From positions 4,987,001 through 5,051,000 of the forward strand of contig NZ_LT607733.1 in NCBI RefSeq assembly GCF_900091445.1: DNA of 64,000 nt, read 5' to 3'. Shown here in pieces: positions 1 to 7,472 of this stretch. This DNA comes from Micromonospora echinofusca (GTDB lineage Bacteria > Actinomycetota > Actinomycetes > Mycobacteriales > Micromonosporaceae). The notes under the pieces are model-generated. The model made no database searches. It worked only from the letters and a program-made list of their open reading frames with translations, and was not told the origin of the DNA. Each line of letters begins with the position of its first letter. Position 1 is the stretch's first letter. Position numbers and translations under genes: made by a program.

Positions 1-851
1 TCGTCCGGGTAGCCGTGGGCGCGGGCCAGCTCGCGGACCGCGTCCCCGCCGATCAGCTGCTGGAACGCCGGCTTCGCCCGGCGGGAGACGTCACGCGGGA
101 TGGGCGCGCCGGGCACCGGCAGGTAGCCGATCTCGCCGGCCGCGCCGCTGCTGCCGTGGTGCAGCCGGTTGCCCAACACGATCGCCAGGCCGACACCGGC
201 ACCGACCCAGACCAGGACGAAGTCCGTCAGCCCCTGGGCCGCGCCCGACTGCGCCTCGGCGACGGCGGCCAGGTTCACGTCGTTCTCGAAGACCACCGGG
301 GTGTGCAGGTCGTCCCGGAGCGCCGCGAGCAGACCGGTGTGCCAGCGGGGCAGGTTGAAGGCGAACGTGATGTCCCCGGTGCCGGGGTCGACGAGGCCCG
401 GGGTGCCCAGCACGATCCGCCGTACGCTCGACAGCTTCGCCCCGGCGCTGCTCGCGGCCTGGACCACCGCGTTGTGCACGACCCCCACGGGGTCGTCGGT
501 GTCCTGGGTCGACTGCTCGACGCGGCCGATCACGGCCCCGGTGATGTCCGCGCAGGCCGCGACCACCCGGTCGGCGCCCACGTCCACCCCGACCACGTGC
601 GCGCTGCCCGGCCGCACGGCGTAGAGCTGGGCGTTCGGCCCCCGCCCGCCGGCCTGCTCGCCGACGCGGGTGACCAGCCCCCGCTCCTCCAGCCGCTCGA
701 CGAGCTGCGAGGCGGTGACCTTGGACAACCCGGTCAGCTCGCCCAGGCGGGCCCGGGTCAGCGGCCCCCGCTCCAGCAGCAGCTCCAACGCCGCGCGGTC
801 GTTGAGCGCCCGCAACAGGCGGGGGGTGCCGGGCAGCCGGGTCGCACTCAT
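1..851 (-). CDS. ROK-family transcriptional regulator, C-terminus cut by window edge
   Basis: The frame opens with ATG at 851 and is still open at base 1, so about 283 codons are visible. Residues 1-65 form a winged helix-turn-helix of the NagC/Mlc/XylR type (LTRARLGELTGLSKVTASQL). A ROK sugar-kinase-like core follows, starting near VVGVDVGADR and containing GEIGYLPV. In classical ROK regulators this last motif has His (GEIGH), a zinc ligand; here it is Tyr, so metal binding may be altered. The Cys-rich zinc motif is not identifiable in the visible part. An AGAGGA ribosome site precedes the start. It is divergent from a NagZ-type hexosaminidase, so an amino sugar or muropeptide is a plausible ligand, but that is inference. 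The family call is firm; the ligand is unknown. Confidence 0.88.
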   Translation of the reverse strand, partial: MSATRLPGTPRLLRALNDRAALELLLERGPLTRARLGELTGLSKVTASQLVERLEERGLVTRVGEQAGGRGPNAQLYAVRPGSAHVVGVDVGADRVVAACADITGAVIGRVEQSTQDTDDPVGVVHNAVVQAASSAGAKLSSVRRIVLGTPGLVDPGTGDITFAFNLPRWHTGLLAALRDDLHTPVVFENDVNLAAVAEAQSGAAQGLTDFVLVWVGAGVGLAIVLGNRLHHGSSGAAGEIGYLPVPGAPIPRDVSRRAKPAFQQLIGGDAVRELARAHGYPD

Positions 852-862
852 GCCACGTCCTC

Positions 863-893
863 TAGTTTTGATAAACCTTGCTAACTGTAAACC
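863..893. promoter_or_regulatory. AT-rich promoter/operator segment upstream of the ROK gene
   Basis: A short AT-rich island in very GC-rich DNA, containing the inverted repeat GTTT-TGAT-AAAC (865-876) and a repeated TAAACC (872-877 and 887-892). It sits just upstream of the ROK regulator start and probably contains its promoter and an autoregulatory site. No sigma-70 hexamer pair with good spacing stands out. Confidence 0.35.
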
Positions 894-909
894 GACCTGC
901 GAGCGGGTA

Positions 910-926
910 GCCGATAGCGTATCGGC
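910..926. promoter_or_regulatory. Perfect 17-bp palindrome between divergent ROK and nagZ genes
   Basis: GCCGATA-gcg-TATCGGC is a perfect 7-bp inverted repeat with a 3-bp centre, in the 167-bp divergent intergenic region. Size and symmetry suit a dimeric regulator; the ROK protein encoded next to it is the obvious candidate. This is inference from position only. Confidence 0.45.
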
Positions 927-1018
927 CGCCCGGGAGCGGGGCGCTCGGCCGACCCGGTACGTCACCGACCCCCGCCGGTACGGACCTTCGTACCGCGGGG
1001 ACGAAAGGGGAAGATCAC

Positions 1019-2470
1019 GTGGGGCTGGATCCAGGACTGCGCCGGCTCGCGCTCGGCACGCTGCTCGCCGCGTACCCGGGGCCGGTTCCCCCGGGCTGGG
1101 CGGTCGACCTGGTCGCCGAGGGGCTCGCGGGGCACACCCTGTTCGGCACCAACGTCCACGACCCGGCGCAGGTGGCGGCGAGCACCGCCGCCCTGCGGGC
1201 CGGCCGCCCGGACGTGCTGATCGCGATCGACGAGGAGGGCGGTGACGTCACCCGGCTGGCGCACGCCACCGGCAGCCCGTACCCGGGCAACGCGGCGCTC
1301 GGCGCGATCGACGAGGTGGCGCTGACCCGACGGGTCTACGAGGCCATCGGCGCGGAGCTGGCCGCCCTGGGCGTCACCGTCAACCTCGCGCCCACCGTGG
1401 ACGTGAACACCGCCGACGAGAACCCGGTCATCGGCACCCGCTCGTTCGGCGCCGACCCGGCCCGGGTCGCCGCGCACTCCGCCGCCGCCGTGACCGGGCT
1501 CCAGGCCGCCGGGGTCGCCGCCTGCGCCAAGCACTTCCCGGGGCACGGCGCGACGGTCGCCGACTCCCACCACGAGCTGCCCACCGTGGACGTGCCGCTC
1601 GACGTGCTGCGCTGGCGCGACCTGCCGCCGTTCGCCGCGGTCGTCGAGGCCGGCGCGCGGGCCGTGATGACCGCGCACATCCGGGTGCCGGCGCTGACCG
1701 GCGACGGCCCCGCCACGTTCAGCCGGGCGGTCCTGGTGGACCTGCTGCGCGGCGAGTACGGCTTCACCGGCACGGTCATCACCGACGCGCTGGAGATGAA
1801 GGGCGCCGCGGTGGCGGCCGGCGGGGTCGGCCCGGCCGCCGTCCGGGCCCTCGCCGCCGGCGCCGACCTGCTGTGCATCGGCGCCCAGGTCGACGCCGAG
1901 CTGGTCGAACGGGTGGTCGCGGAGATCGTCGGCGCGCTCGGCGACGGCCGCCTGGACCGGGCGCGGGTGGAGGAGGCGGCCGGCCGCGCCGCCGCGCTCG
2001 CCGCCTGGACCCGGGCCGCCGGCGCGACGTCGACCGCCCCCGACGGACTCGGGTACGCGGCGGCGCGCCGCGCCGTCCGCGTGGAGGGCGAGCTGACCGG
2101 CCTGGACCGCCCGCTGGTCGTCCAGCTGCACGCCACGTCGACCATCGCCGAGGGACGGGTGCCGTGGGGCCTCGGGCCGCACCTGGACGGCGCGGAGGAG
2201 CTGCGGGTGGTCGCCACCGAGACCGGGCCGGCCGCCCTGCGCCAGCTCGCCGGGGACCGGCCGATCGTGCTGGTCGGCCGCCACCTCCACCGGTTGCCGG
2301 GCGGCGCGGACCTGGTGACCGCGCTGGCCGCCGAGCACCCGGTGACCGTGGTCGAGATGGGCTGGCCCTCCCGGTGGCGCCCGGCCGGCGTGCGGGCGTT
2401 CGTCACCACGTACGGCGCGAGCCACGCCTGCGGCCGCGCGGCCGCCGAGGTGCTCGGCCTGGCCGGCTGA
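1019..2470 (+). CDS. nagZ: Glycoside hydrolase family 3 beta-N-acetylhexosaminidase (NagZ type)
   Basis: A 483-residue protein with GTG start and a purine-rich stretch (GAAAGGGGAAG) upstream. NagZ enzymes remove terminal beta-N-acetylglucosamine from muropeptides during cell-wall recycling. Family marks visible are DEEGGDV near residue 67, KHFPGHG near 171 followed by the DSHHELP loop that supplies the acid/base His in NagZ enzymes, and VITDALEMKG near 254 with the Asp nucleophile. There is no signal peptide, which fits a cytosolic enzyme. The C-terminal third (about 340-483) is an extra domain beyond the minimal NagZ barrel. It lies divergent from the ROK regulator and upstream of a long inverted repeat. 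A related GH3 beta-glucosidase is less likely given the DSHHELP loop. Confidence 0.88.
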   Translation: MGLDPGLRRLALGTLLAAYPGPVPPGWAVDLVAEGLAGHTLFGTNVHDPAQVAASTAALRAGRPDVLIAIDEEGGDVTRLAHATGSPYPGNAALGAIDEVALTRRVYEAIGAELAALGVTVNLAPTVDVNTADENPVIGTRSFGADPARVAAHSAAAVTGLQAAGVAACAKHFPGHGATVADSHHELPTVDVPLDVLRWRDLPPFAAVVEAGARAVMTAHIRVPALTGDGPATFSRAVLVDLLRGEYGFTGTVITDALEMKGAAVAAGGVGPAAVRALAAGADLLCIGAQVDAELVERVVAEIVGALGDGRLDRARVEEAAGRAAALAAWTRAAGATSTAPDGLGYAAARRAVRVEGELTGLDRPLVVQLHATSTIAEGRVPWGLGPHLDGAEELRVVATETGPAALRQLAGDRPIVLVGRHLHRLPGGADLVTALAAEHPVTVVEMGWPSRWRPAGVRAFVTTYGASHACGRAAAEVLGLAG

Positions 2471-2481
2471 CGCCGGCGCCC

Positions 2482-2545
2482 GCCGTCGCATACCCCGAGC
2501 TGGCCCGATCGGCTTCGACCGGGCCCGGTCGGGGTATGCGACGGC
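2482..2545 (+). promoter_or_regulatory. Long perfect hairpin ending exactly at the next start codon
   Basis: Two perfect 17-bp arms (2482-2498, GCCGTCGCATACCCCGA, and 2529-2545) flank a 30-base GC-rich loop that can pair further (GGCCCG with CGGGCC). The left arm begins 11 bases after the nagZ stop and the right arm ends on the base before the ATG of the phosphatase. It can act as a terminator for nagZ or as an mRNA structure that hides the translation start of the next gene. No U-tract follows. Confidence 0.7.
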
Positions 2546-3748
2546 ATGACCGCCACCGATCCCTGGCACCGGGCCCTGGCCGACCTCGTGTCCCGGTCCC
2601 ACCGGTTGCCGCCGGACGAACTCGCGGCCACGGTCGACGCCGCGCTCCGGCCGCTGGGCGCGGCGGCGACCGTCTACCTGGTCGACGCCGAGCAGCGCGA
2701 CCTGCGCCCACTGCCCGATTCGCAGCGGCCGGCGCCGGCGGTGCTGCCGATCGACACGAGCCTCGCCGGCCGCGCCTTCACGCAGGTCGAGGTGCACGCG
2801 AGCCCCGGGCCGCCGCCCCGGCTGTGGGTGCCGATCGTCAACGGCACCGACCGGCTGGGGCTGATGGAGGTGTTCCCGCCGCCCGACGCCGACCTCGCCG
2901 ACGAGGCGCTGCGCGACGGCTGCCGGCTCGTCTCCGGACTGGTCGGTCACCTGGTCACCAGCAAGCGGGACTACGGCGACGTCCTGCACCGGGCGCGGCG
3001 CAGCCGGCCGATGGCGGTCTCCGCCGAGCTGCTGTGGCACCTGCTCCCGCCGCTGACCTTCGCCACCGGGGAGGCGGTCGTCAGCGCCCTGCTGGAACCC
3101 TGCTACGAGGTCGGCGGGGACGCCTTCGACTACGCGGTGCACGGCGGGGTCCTGACCCTGGCGATCCTCGACGGCGTCGGGCACGGCCTGCCGGCGGTGC
3201 TGACCACCTCGGTGGCGCTGGCGGCGCTGCGAGCCGCCCGGCGTGCCGGCGCGGGCCTGCCGGCTCTGGCGCGTGCGGTGGACGCCGCGATCCTCGCCGA
3301 GTGGCAGGACGCGCGGTTCGTCACCGCGGTGCTCGCCGAGTTCGACACCGGCAGCGGGCTGCTGCGCTACGTCAACGCGGGGCACCCGCCGCCGGTCCTG
3401 CTGCGCCGGGGCCGGGCCGTGCGGGAACTGGCCGGGGGCCGTCGGCTGCCGCTGGGCCTGCCGGGCGGCGACGTCGAGGTGGCCCGTGCCCGGTTGGAGC
3501 CCGGTGACCGGCTGCTGCTGCACACCGACGGGGTGACCGAGGCGCGCGACCCGGCGGGCGAGATGTTCGGGCTGCCCCGCCTGGCCGACCTCGCCGAACG
3601 GCACATCGGCTCCGGGCTGCCGGCTGCGGAGACGCTGCGCCGGCTCAGCCACGCGGTGACGGAGCACCAGGGCGGTACGCACCAGGACGACGCGACGCTG
3701 ATGCTCGTCGAGTGGTCCGCAGCGGCGTCGGCGAACGCGGAGCCCTGA
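2546..3748 (+). CDS. PP2C-type (SpoIIE/RsbU-like) serine phosphatase with N-terminal sensor region
   Basis: A 400-residue soluble protein. Residues about 20-155 look like a GAF-type sensory region. Residues about 185-390 are a PP2C/SpoIIE phosphatase core with the metal-binding segments EVGGDAFDYAV and LAILDGVGHG, then YVNAGHPPPVLL, LLLHTDGVTEARDP and the final DDATLMLVEW. In this family the phosphatase reactivates anti-anti-sigma (STAS) proteins by removing a phosphate from Ser, steering sigma-factor partner switching. A STAS gene lies convergent 6 bp away, a natural substrate candidate. The ATG directly follows a 17-bp hairpin arm and has no clear Shine-Dalgarno outside that arm, so translation may be structure-controlled. 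A start further downstream cannot be excluded. Confidence 0.88.
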   Translation: MTATDPWHRALADLVSRSHRLPPDELAATVDAALRPLGAAATVYLVDAEQRDLRPLPDSQRPAPAVLPIDTSLAGRAFTQVEVHASPGPPPRLWVPIVNGTDRLGLMEVFPPPDADLADEALRDGCRLVSGLVGHLVTSKRDYGDVLHRARRSRPMAVSAELLWHLLPPLTFATGEAVVSALLEPCYEVGGDAFDYAVHGGVLTLAILDGVGHGLPAVLTTSVALAALRAARRAGAGLPALARAVDAAILAEWQDARFVTAVLAEFDTGSGLLRYVNAGHPPPVLLRRGRAVRELAGGRRLPLGLPGGDVEVARARLEPGDRLLLHTDGVTEARDPAGEMFGLPRLADLAERHIGSGLPAAETLRRLSHAVTEHQGGTHQDDATLMLVEWSAAASANAEP

Positions 3749-3754
3749 GCCCGG

Positions 3755-4111
3755 TCAGTCCAGCCCGCGCCACCCGCGCGCGACGGGCCGGCCCGTCTCC
3801 GCGTCGGCGAACCCGAGCAGGGCGCCGACCCCGGTGATCCGCAGGACCCGCGCCACCCCCGGCTGCGGGGCGGTCACCCGCAGCGGCACGTCGCGCTCGC
3901 GGCCCACGGCGGCGCCGTGCACCAGGACGCGTACGCCGCTGGAGTCCATGAAACGCACGTCGGCGAGGTCGACGACGACCTCCCGGACGCTGGGCCGGCG
4001 CAGCGCCTCGGTGAGCGTCGCCTCCAACTCGGGGGCGTTGGCCATGTCGATCTCACCGGCCGGGCGCAGGACGACCCGCCCCGGCTCGGTGTCCCGCGTA
4101 TCCGGGTCCAT
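3755..4111 (-). CDS. STAS-domain anti-anti-sigma factor antagonist
   Basis: 118 residues from ATG 4111, which has GAGG six bases upstream; an in-frame GTG at 4123 would add four residues. Nearly the whole protein is one STAS domain: RVVLRPAGEIDMANAPELEA at the start and the signature DLADVRFMDSSGVRVLV, whose Ser pair holds the phosphorylation site. Proteins of this family bind anti-sigma kinases when unphosphorylated and so free a sigma factor. The convergent PP2C phosphatase is the likely reactivating enzyme. No anti-sigma kinase or sigma factor gene is next to it, so the partner is encoded elsewhere. Confidence 0.88.
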   Translation of the reverse strand: MDPDTRDTEPGRVVLRPAGEIDMANAPELEATLTEALRRPSVREVVVDLADVRFMDSSGVRVLVHGAAVGRERDVPLRVTAPQPGVARVLRITGVGALLGFADAETGRPVARGWRGLD

Positions 4112-4207
4112 GGCCCGCCTCACCGTCGAAGGGACGCGCCGGCACCGGCGCGCCTCGACGATACCGGCCCCCGCCCGGCCGGGGCGCTTCGAGGGCCCGG
4201 GGAGCTA

Positions 4208-4264
4208 CTTGAACACGTTCAAGAAGTCGCCTACGCTCAGGCGGCAAGAGTTGAACACGTTCAA
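4208..4264 (+). promoter_or_regulatory. Promoter with two TTGAAC-AC-GTTCAA operators for the TetR operon
   Basis: The same palindrome occurs twice: 4208-4223 (CTTGAACACGTTCAAG) and 4251-4264 (TTGAACACGTTCAA), starts 42 bp apart, about four helical turns. TTGAAC at 4209-4214 also serves as a -35 box, with TACGCT at 4232-4237 as -10 after a 17-bp spacer, so transcription would start near 4244. One operator covers the -35 and the other lies just downstream of the start, a classic repression layout. The third gene of the operon encodes a TetR protein, the likely ligand-sensing repressor. Confidence 0.7.
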
Positions 4265-4278
4265 GAAGGGCGTCCGCG

Positions 4279-4809
4279 ATGGACACGAAGGTCTGGATGT
4301 ACCTGGTCTACCTGGCGATCAGCATCGGGTTGATCGTGTGGGTGGCCCGGGCGCTGTCGCGCAACGGGTTGGTCTTCCTCGAGGAGGTGTTCGCCGACGA
4401 GCGGCTGGCCAAGGCCGTGAACAGCCTGCTCGTCGTCGGCTTCTACCTGCTCAATCTCGGCTACGTCACGGTGGCCATGAAGCACCCCGACCCGGTCGGC
4501 TCGACCGCCCAGGCGATGGAGGAGCTCTCCCTCAAGATCGGTCTCGTGCTGCTGGTGCTCGGGGCGCTGCACTTCTTCAACGTCTTCGCGCTCGGCCGGT
4601 ACCGCCGCGGTCGGCTCCGCCAGTACGCCACCCACCCGCCCGTCGCCCCGGTCGGCCGGCTGCCGATGCCACCCGCGCCGCGCGACGCCCAGCCCGCCGG
4701 GGCCCGGCCCGTGGGGCCGTACCCCACGGGGGCGCAGCCCACCGCCGGGCCGCACCCCGCCGGGCCGGGGGCGGGGACCGGGCCGGCCGGCGGACCGCCG
4801 GCCCGATGA
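4279..4809 (+). CDS. Small membrane protein with Pro/Gly-rich tail, function unknown
   Basis: 176 residues, ATG with AAGAAGG nine bases upstream. Three hydrophobic segments are visible: about 7-25 (VWMYLVYLAISIGLIVWVA), about 49-66 (LLVVGFYLLNLGYVTVAM) and about 85-104 (IGLVLLVLGALHFFNVFALG). After a basic stretch (RYRRGRLR) comes a cytoplasmic-looking tail of about 60 residues rich in Pro, Gly and Ala with repeated GxxPxGAxP units. I do not recognise a named family. It is the first gene of a three-gene operon (membrane protein, DCC thiol protein, TetR) under a two-operator promoter, and its stop overlaps the next start (ATGA). A membrane-stress or redox role is a guess from neighbours only. 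Confidence 0.75.
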   Translation: MDTKVWMYLVYLAISIGLIVWVARALSRNGLVFLEEVFADERLAKAVNSLLVVGFYLLNLGYVTVAMKHPDPVGSTAQAMEELSLKIGLVLLVLGALHFFNVFALGRYRRGRLRQYATHPPVAPVGRLPMPPAPRDAQPAGARPVGPYPTGAQPTAGPHPAGPGAGTGPAGGPPAR

Positions 4810-5300
4810 GCGCCCGCCCCACGGGCGGGTCGGGCGGAGTCCCGGACGCCACCGCGCACGGGGGCGGTGGCGTCCGGGGGTTCACCGTCCTCTACGACGC
4901 GCACTGCCCGCTCTGCCGCTCCGCGCGGCGCTGGCTGGCGTCCCGCGCCCAGCTCGTACCCCTGGAGTTCGTGCCGGCCGGCTCGGCCGAGGCCCGGCGG
5001 CGCTTCCCCGGCCTGGACCACGACGCCACGCTGCGGGATCTCACCGTGGTCGCGGACACCGGCGAGGTGTACGCGGGCGACGGCGCCTGGTTCGCCTGCC
5101 TCTGGTCGCTCGCCGACCACCGGGCGACGGCGGAGCGGCTGGCCCGCCCGCACCTGCTCCCGCTGGCCCGGCGGGTGGTCGCCGCCGCCTCCTCGGTCCG
5201 CCAACGGGTGCGCGAGCCGTGGGCGGAGCCGGCCGACGACCCGGCGGGATACGGTGGCCCCGATGACCGAGCAGACTGCGCCGACGACCGCTGCGGGTGA
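4806..5300 (+). CDS. DCC-family (DUF393) thiol-disulfide oxidoreductase-like protein
   Basis: 164 residues. The ATG overlaps the stop of the preceding gene (ATGA), implying translational coupling. After a Gly-rich lead of about 20 residues, the DUF393 motif appears: VLYDAHCPLCRSARRWL, with the CPLC pair placed as in thioredoxin-like DCC proteins. This is followed by conserved LEFVPAGS and LRDLTVVADTGEVYAGDGAWFACLW. Members of this family are small predicted thiol-disulfide oxidoreductases of uncertain substrate. The last 38 bp overlap the start of the TetR gene in another frame, typical of a compact operon. Confidence 0.8.
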   Translation: MSARPTGGSGGVPDATAHGGGGVRGFTVLYDAHCPLCRSARRWLASRAQLVPLEFVPAGSAEARRRFPGLDHDATLRDLTVVADTGEVYAGDGAWFACLWSLADHRATAERLARPHLLPLARRVVAAASSVRQRVREPWAEPADDPAGYGGPDDRADCADDRCG

Positions 5301-5961
5301 GCCGGCGACCGCGCGCGGCGAGCAGACCCGGCAACTCATCCTGGACACCGCCATGCGGCTGTTCCGCGAACGCGGTTACGCCCGGACCACCATGCGCGCC
5401 ATCGCCCAGGAGGCCGGGGTGGCGGTGGGCAACGCCTACTACTACTTCGGCTCCAAGGAACACCTGATCCAGGAGTTCTACGCCCGCGCGCAGACGGAGC
5501 ACCGGGCGGCGGCCGGGCCGGTGCTCGCCCGCGAGAGCGACCTCGCCGCCCGGCTGGCCGGGGTGATGCACGCCGGGATCGACGTGCTCACCCCGTCGCA
5601 CTCCTTCGCCGCCAGCTTCTTCAAGACGGCGGCGGAGCCGACCTCACCGCTGAGCCCCTTCTCGGCCGAGTCCTCCGGGCCGCGCGAGGCGGCGATCGGG
5701 CTCTTCGCCGAGGCGCTGGACGGCTCCACCGCCCGGGTCGACCCGGAGTTGCGCCCGCACCTGCCGGAGCTGCTCTGGCTGGCGTACATGGGGGTGGTGC
5801 TCTACTGGGTCTACGACCACTCGCCCGGCCAGGCCCGCACCCGGCAGCTCATCGACGGCGCGGTGCCGCTGGTCGACCGACTGGTGGGGCTGTCGCGGTT
5901 GCGCGTACTGCGCCCGGTGACCCGGCAGGTGCTCGACCTCATTCGTACGCTGCGTCACTGA
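5263..5961 (+). CDS. TetR-family transcriptional repressor
   Basis: 232 residues from ATG 5263, overlapping the DCC gene by 38 bp. The N-terminal DNA-binding domain spans about residues 20-75: TRQLILDTAMRLFRERGYAR, then TMRAIAQEAGVAVGNAYYYF and GSKEHLIQEFY, the canonical TetR helix-turn-helix. The remaining 150 residues form the helical ligand and dimer domain, with no recognisable ligand signature. As the last gene of an operon preceded by two copies of a perfect palindrome, it very likely represses its own operon by binding TTGAAC-AC-GTTCAA. The inducer is unknown. Confidence 0.92.
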   Translation: MTEQTAPTTAAGEPATARGEQTRQLILDTAMRLFRERGYARTTMRAIAQEAGVAVGNAYYYFGSKEHLIQEFYARAQTEHRAAAGPVLARESDLAARLAGVMHAGIDVLTPSHSFAASFFKTAAEPTSPLSPFSAESSGPREAAIGLFAEALDGSTARVDPELRPHLPELLWLAYMGVVLYWVYDHSPGQARTRQLIDGAVPLVDRLVGLSRLRVLRPVTRQVLDLIRTLRH

Positions 5962-6038
5962 CCGCCGGACGCGGCCATCCCCCGAGTAGTCGCAGGTCAG
6001 AGTCCGTTAGTCGACACCCGGATCGCAACAGTGGCACC

Positions 6039-6067
6039 TTGCCGACGCCCCCACCGATACGTAGCGT
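6039..6067 (+). promoter_or_regulatory. Candidate sigma-70 promoter with no obvious downstream gene
   Basis: TTGCCG (6039-6044), a 17-bp spacer, and TAGCGT (6062-6067) point rightward in the gap between the TetR gene and the acetyltransferase. The next rightward gene is about 1 kb away, while a strong hairpin lies only 40 bases downstream, so any transcript would be short. Weak evidence on its own. Confidence 0.3.
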
Positions 6068-6106
6068 GATGGGTGCGCACACCACCTGCGGGCCCTGGGG
6101 GAGACT

Positions 6107-6142
6107 GCGGACCGTGGATCCGGCCCGGGAACCACGGTCCGC
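6107..6142. terminator. Strong GC hairpin between convergent TetR and GNAT genes
   Basis: Perfect 11-bp arms GCGGACCGTGG (6107-6117) and CCACGGTCCGC (6132-6142) around a 14-base loop, placed after both convergent genes. It has no U-tract, as is common in actinomycetes, and most likely works in both directions. Confidence 0.65.
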
Positions 6143-6161
6143 GCCCCGCCCTCGGGCACGC

Positions 6162-6824
6162 TCAGGGCGGATAGACGCCGAACGACCGCCAGCCCCGGTC
6201 GGCGAAGCCGGCAGCGGTCGCCACCCGGGCGGAGGCGGTGTTGGCGGGGTCGTGCAGGTACGTCGGGACGGCTCCCTCGTCGAGCACCCGGCGCGCCGCC
6301 TGGGCGACCAGCCGCCGGGCCAGTCCCCGCCCCCGGGCCGCCGGCACGGTGCCGACCGCCAGCTCGTGGCCGTACGCGTCGTGCCGCTTGATCCCGACCC
6401 CGGACAGGTAGCGGCCCTGGGCGTCGCGTGCCACCAGGACCGGACGGTCGAACAGGCGCAGCCAGGACGGCAGCCCGGCGGCGGTCGGGGCCGTCCACTC
6501 CCCCGCGTCCGGCAGCGGGGTCGGCGCCACGCTCCACCGGAACACGTCGTCGTGCACCGCCCAGCCGGGTCGGCCGACCGCGGCGGGCAACGCCGCGAGC
6601 GGCGGGCCGCCCGGCCGCCGGGCCAGCTCGCGGACCGCCGCGACCCGGTCGGGGGCGACGGAGAGCACGGTGCTGGCGCCGGCGGCCACCGCGACGGCCG
6701 GCCGGAGCCGGCCGTCCCAGGCCGGTCGGGCCCGCCGGTGCGAGCCGACCACGTGCAGCCCGGGCCCGGCCGGCCACTGGCCGAGCCAGCTCGCCAGGTG
6801 CAGGTGCAGCCGCCGGTCGAGCAT
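6162..6824 (-). CDS. GNAT-family N-acetyltransferase
   Basis: 220 residues. The C-terminal half carries the GNAT fold: YGHELAVGTVPAARGRGLAR contains the R-G-R-G-L-A acetyl-CoA pyrophosphate loop (motif A), followed by LVAQAARRVLDEGAVPTYLH and NTASARVATAAGFADRGWRS (motif B, substrate side). The N-terminal 100 residues are Ala/Arg-rich and vary in such proteins. GNAT enzymes of this layout acetylate small amines or protein N-termini; the substrate cannot be read from sequence. It is a lone gene with a terminator hairpin 20 bp beyond its stop. Confidence 0.85.
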   Translation of the reverse strand: MLDRRLHLHLASWLGQWPAGPGLHVVGSHRRARPAWDGRLRPAVAVAAGASTVLSVAPDRVAAVRELARRPGGPPLAALPAAVGRPGWAVHDDVFRWSVAPTPLPDAGEWTAPTAAGLPSWLRLFDRPVLVARDAQGRYLSGVGIKRHDAYGHELAVGTVPAARGRGLARRLVAQAARRVLDEGAVPTYLHDPANTASARVATAAGFADRGWRSFGVYPP

Positions 6825-7156
6825 CGCCGGTCACCTCCCACGGCCGTCGGTCGTCACCCGGAGGTCGGGCCGCCGACGCCGCCCGCCTCGCCGACGATCA
6901 CCGTACGCGGGCGCGGGGCGGCGCGCGCGCGAACCCGTCGGGGGTGGACCGGCGCGGAGCCCCGTGAACCGACGGAACCCGCCCCGCGCAGCGGGGACGC
7001 GCGCGATGATTGGACGGCGTGCCGGGCGGGTAGACGTATCGACACACCGATGACCGCCGATTCATGGGACGAGGGTCGATCACGGGAACCAGACGCATCG
7101 ATCGGCCGTCATATTCATTTTCATACATGGACAACTTTGTTTGGGACGGTATGGTC
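6825..7156. other. Gene-poor stretch before the small hypothetical gene
   Basis: No supported gene. It contains a short hairpin, CCCCGC-gca-GCGGGG (6982-6996), and from about 7105 an unusually AT-rich run (CATATTCATTTTCATAC) that likely provides the promoter of the small gene at 7157. In-frame ATG codons at 7064, 7127 and 7151 could extend that gene upstream but lack ribosome sites. Confidence 0.5.
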
Positions 7157-7348
7157 ATGCCGAATCAGCCGAACGACCGGTACCACCAGGACCCGGAGCG
7201 ACTCTGGCGATGCACCGAGGCCACCGGATGGTTCCCGGCCCAGTCGGCGTACCGGGGCCACCGCGCCGGGCCCGAGGCGCTCCCGTGGAGCGAGGTCGAC
7301 AAGCAGCCCGCCGGCGCCGCGTCGCGCGGCGGCCGGAACTTCCGCTGA
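7157..7348 (+). CDS. Small conserved-looking protein of unknown function (63 aa)
   Basis: Start chosen at ATG 7157 because GGGACGG lies seven bases upstream; ATG 7151 and 7127 are in frame. The product (MPNQPNDRYHQDPERLWRCT and so on) is hydrophilic, rich in Trp, Arg and Pro, with a single Cys, no membrane segment and no recognised domain. Codon third positions are GC-rich as in real genes here. It stands alone between a GNAT gene on the other strand and the next rightward gene. No function can be assigned. Confidence 0.5.
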   Translation: MPNQPNDRYHQDPERLWRCTEATGWFPAQSAYRGHRAGPEALPWSEVDKQPAGAASRGGRNFR

Positions 7349-7472
7349 CCACCCCGCGCGCGGCCCGGTCGTCCCGCGACACACCCGGACGGTCCACCGG
7401 CGGCTTTCGCACACCTGTCGGGTAATTTCTTCTGGTCCGGCATCCCGGCCTACGACAGGAGAAGCTCCGCGC

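Noticed and set aside
15..884. Rightward open frames at the left edge
   Set aside because: Antisense to the ROK regulator, whose HTH and ROK core are clear on the minus strand even though its end is outside the window.
962..3682. A leftward open frame of about 900 codons across nagZ and the phosphatase
   Set aside because: Shadow of two well-supported genes; no recognisable motif and an implausible composition.
7064..7348. Longer version of the small hypothetical gene starting at 7064
   Set aside because: No ribosome site, and it would cover the AT-rich promoter-like region; ATG 7157 has GGGACGG at good spacing.
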